Origin: Mammaliicoccus lentus
Lineage (GTDB): Bacteria > Bacillota > Bacilli > Staphylococcales > Staphylococcaceae
Assembly (NCBI RefSeq): GCF_002902755.1
Contig: NZ_PPRS01000006.1
Span: 62,001-126,000, forward strand
Direction: 5' to 3'
DNA length: 64,000 nt
Below are positions 61,008 through 64,000 of this stretch, one piece after another. Under the pieces are notes generated by a model that worked only from the letters and a program-made list of their open reading frames with translations, did no database searches and was not told where the DNA came from. The position numbers were made by a program, and so were the translations under genes. How positions within the stretch are numbered: the stretch's first letter is position 1; every line of letters starts with the position of its first letter.

Positions 61008-62150
61008 ATGAAAAGTGTTGCTTTAATTACAGAGTATAATCCGTTTCATAATGGCCATGTTTATCATGCTGAACTATCTAAAAACATAACAAACAGCGAT
61101 GTATCAGTCGCTGTTATGAGTGGATCGTTTACGATGCGAGGAGAACCAGCAATTTTGAATAAATTTCAACGTGCTAAAATGGCTGTTCAATATGTAGATT
61201 TAGTAGTGGAATTACCACTTATTTATGCAATATCTTCCGGAGAACTTTTTGCTCAAGGTGGTGTTGATATAGCAGAACAATTTAAATGTAATTATTTATC
61301 TTTTGGTAGCGAGTCAGGAAACGTTAATGATATTAAAGAGACTATTAGTCAAATTGAAGATATAAAAAATGATATACGATATAAGGAAATGATTAAAGAA
61401 GGAAAATCTCACCCTAGAATCATCTCTGAATTAATTCAAGATTCAAAGTTATTATCAGGCTCTAATAATTTATTGGCTATAGAATACGTCAGACACATAA
61501 TAAACAACGACCTTAATATCGAACCAGTGACTATACAACGAAAAGACAACTTATTTCTAGATTCAAGCTTAAATCAACGCTCACACATTTCCAGTGCAAC
61601 CTCAATAAGAAATGCATACTTTTCAAATGATGAGCAATATAAACTAAGTTTACCTGAATTTAGCTCTAACTTATTAAGTTCACATAAAGGTGTAAACTGG
61701 GATGATTTTTTCCCATTATTAAAATGGACTATTTTGAGATCAAGTACAAAAGAATTACAAGAAATTTATATGATGACTGAAGGGTTAGAATATAAACTAA
61801 AGAAAGAAATAGAAGATAGTCAGACTTTCGATGAATTCGTATCGCGCATTAAATCAAAAAGATATACTTGGACGCGTATTCAAAGATTACTAACTGCTAC
61901 ATTACTCAACATCAAAAATATAGATGTAAACTCTTATAAACCACAAGCAATTCGTGTATTAGCAATGTCCGAACAAGGTAGAAAATACATTAAAGAAATA
62001 CAAGAGTCATGCCCATTACCAATTATTACTAATGTTAACAAAAAGTCTGCTCCGTATTTTGAACATGAGATTAAAGCCACATCTTTATACCAGTATGTAT
62101 CTGGAGAATCAGAAACAGACTTTAATCAACATGTTTATATAAAAAAATAG
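61008..62150 (+). CDS. tmcAL: tRNA(Met) cytidine acetate ligase TmcAL (YlbM)
   Basis: The 380-residue enzyme makes N4-acetylcytidine at the wobble base of elongator tRNA-Met from acetate and ATP. It has the nucleotidyltransferase HIGH motif in ITEYNPFHNGHVYH. SGSFTMRGEPAILNKFQRAKMA, VVELPLIYAISSGELFAQGGV, and SFGSESG are conserved in the family. ATG 61008 follows AGGGGA at seven bases; the TTG at 61002 is too near. It is divergent from ylbN and convergent with coaD. B. subtilis has the order ylbM-ylbN-rpmF. Confidence 0.93.
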   Translation: MKSVALITEYNPFHNGHVYHAELSKNITNSDVSVAVMSGSFTMRGEPAILNKFQRAKMAVQYVDLVVELPLIYAISSGELFAQGGVDIAEQFKCNYLSFGSESGNVNDIKETISQIEDIKNDIRYKEMIKEGKSHPRIISELIQDSKLLSGSNNLLAIEYVRHIINNDLNIEPVTIQRKDNLFLDSSLNQRSHISSATSIRNAYFSNDEQYKLSLPEFSSNLLSSHKGVNWDDFFPLLKWTILRSSTKELQEIYMMTEGLEYKLKKEIEDSQTFDEFVSRIKSKRYTWTRIQRLLTATLLNIKNIDVNSYKPQAIRVLAMSEQGRKYIKEIQESCPLPIITNVNKKSAPYFEHEIKATSLYQYVSGESETDFNQHVYIKK

Positions 62151-62167
62151 TGAAACTTATTTAATGG

Positions 62168-63243
<1,076 letters not shown>

Positions 63244-63317
63244 TTGAATCAACTCTTTCTTTATTTTAAATTATTAACTATACTAATTATATATTATATG
63301 AAAACGAGGTTTACCAT

Positions 63318-63707
63318 ATGAAGCAATCATTTATTGTCATTGGACATGGATTAACGGATTTATTTGAATTTCAAACAATCATTGAATACAATCACGAACG
63401 TATTTCTGATATTTTGATGCTCCACACGCCTTTATCTGAGGAGAAGCTATCAACAGCTTGCATAATTATGAAACCGACTAAAGAGAACCATTTTCAAGCT
63501 ATCTATACAATATTAGAAGGCATAAGATATCCGTATCCAGAATCTAACAAAAAATTCGATTTAATTAATCAATGGGCAAATGAATATGACATAAAAGTAA
63601 AAGGTCTAGACGTAAAGTCACGGTCTGAATTCGCAGAAGATGAACTTTACTTCACTTACTTAAAAGGTGTATTAAGACTAGAACGTTACTTGCCACCGTT
63701 ACAATAA
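63318..63707 (+). CDS. Conserved hypothetical protein beside ylbG
   Basis: The 129-residue soluble protein (KQSFIVIGHGLTDLFEFQTIIEYN; IIMKPTKENHFQAIYTILEGIRYPYPES; ELYFTYLKGVLRLERYLPP) is familiar as a conserved staphylococcal and bacillar gene near rsmD. I recall it only as a domain of unknown function. The mix of beta strands and helices suggests a small alpha/beta fold. No catalytic motif is visible. It has a weak GAGG ribosome binding site and ends two bases before the stop of ylbG on the other strand. Confidence 0.72.
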   Translation: MKQSFIVIGHGLTDLFEFQTIIEYNHERISDILMLHTPLSEEKLSTACIIMKPTKENHFQAIYTILEGIRYPYPESNKKFDLINQWANEYDIKVKGLDVKSRSEFAEDELYFTYLKGVLRLERYLPPLQ

Positions 63708-63708
63708 A

Positions 63709-63975
63709 TTAAAAGTTCAAATATTCTTTTTTCTCAACATTTTTATTTGAATAATCTCTCTTAACACTCTTAAATGGTGACACTTTCACATCTTTAACAT
63801 ATTTTAATTTCATTAGATGTTGGATAGTGTCATCTATTTTATCTTCATTTGTATAAAGCATGACATATTGTTCTTTTTTATGAGAATAATAAATATTCCC
63901 GAATTTACGTAATTGTCTTTCATGTTTCATATTTTTTAAATAGACAATAATACTAATGCGCTCTACTAGCTCCAT
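63709..63975 (-). CDS. ylbG: YlbG family protein (UPF0298)
   Basis: The 88-residue protein (ELVERISIIVYLKNMKHERQLRKFGNIYYSHKKEQYVMLYTN) matches the short YlbG family, which has no known function and lies beside rsmD in Bacillus. The C-terminus is Lys/Asn-rich. An ATG at 63993 is in frame, but AAGGGAG lies seven bases ahead of ATG 63975 and fits the family start (MELVERISIIVYLK). It is convergent with the gene at 63318-63707. The gene continues the ylbF-ylbG-ylbH-ylbI synteny; ylbF would lie beyond the window. Confidence 0.88.
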   Translation of the reverse strand: MELVERISIIVYLKNMKHERQLRKFGNIYYSHKKEQYVMLYTNEDKIDDTIQHLMKLKYVKDVKVSPFKSVKRDYSNKNVEKKEYLNF

Positions 63976-64000
63976 GACAATATCTCCCTTCATGTTTTAT

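Overview
The window is a stretch of low-GC Gram-positive chromosome from the family Staphylococcaceae. The dcw cluster has the staphylococcal order mraZ-rsmH-ftsL-pbp1-mraY-murD-divIB-ftsA-ftsZ. Protein sequences such as UvrC, MraZ, PyrE and Pbp1 are close to those I remember from Staphylococcus aureus. Unlike S. aureus, the pyr operon is of the full Bacillus subtilis type and contains pyrK and a class 1B pyrD. That points, as an inference only, to a deep-branching lineage such as the Mammaliicoccus (S. sciuri) group or Macrococcus rather than S. aureus.

Region 1 (1-13,450, minus strand): the 3'-truncated gene of an SdcS-like dicarboxylate transporter with a cre-like site; an intergenic repeat; then the ten-gene pyrimidine operon pyrR-pyrP-pyrB-pyrC-carA-carB-pyrK-pyrD-pyrF-pyrE plus a small unknown ORF. 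The operon has a strong promoter, a textbook PyrR attenuator in the leader, and a second attenuator before pyrP whose PyrR loop is degenerate.

Region 2 (13,478-33,700, minus strand): ylyB-lspA, then ileS behind a T-box leader, divIVA-ylmH, and the division and wall cluster down from mraZ. A promoter with three GTGG repeats spaced exactly 10 bp (MraZ boxes) drives mraZ. bshC lies just upstream.

Region 3 (33,700-39,900): the accessory part. It holds ylbP, a membrane YdcF-type protein, an aminotransferase-fold protein of the branched-chain family that lacks the PLP lysine, a long decayed stretch, an Ltp-domain membrane protein broken by one base in an A run, a wrecked phage-type integrase, a cytidine-deaminase-like gene and tRNA-Arg(UCU). 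It looks like a variable island with phage lysogeny-module debris beside a tRNA.

Region 4 (39,900-64,000): a core block similar to B. subtilis: yfcE/ysnB-rdgB-murI-ysmB, sdhCAB with a perfect cre site, uvrC, trxA, a fadB-like hydratase, mutS2, polX, cvpA, zapA, rnhC, pheST behind a second T-box leader, a SpoU methyltransferase, rpmF-ylbN, tmcAL, coaD-rsmD, a conserved hypothetical gene and ylbG. Two tiny membrane ORFs (31 and 37 codons) sit in this block.

Most genes are ordinary housekeeping genes. The best candidates for something new are the lysine-less aminotransferase-like protein, the Ltp/integrase remnant, the diverged second PyrR attenuator, and the unnamed small proteins.
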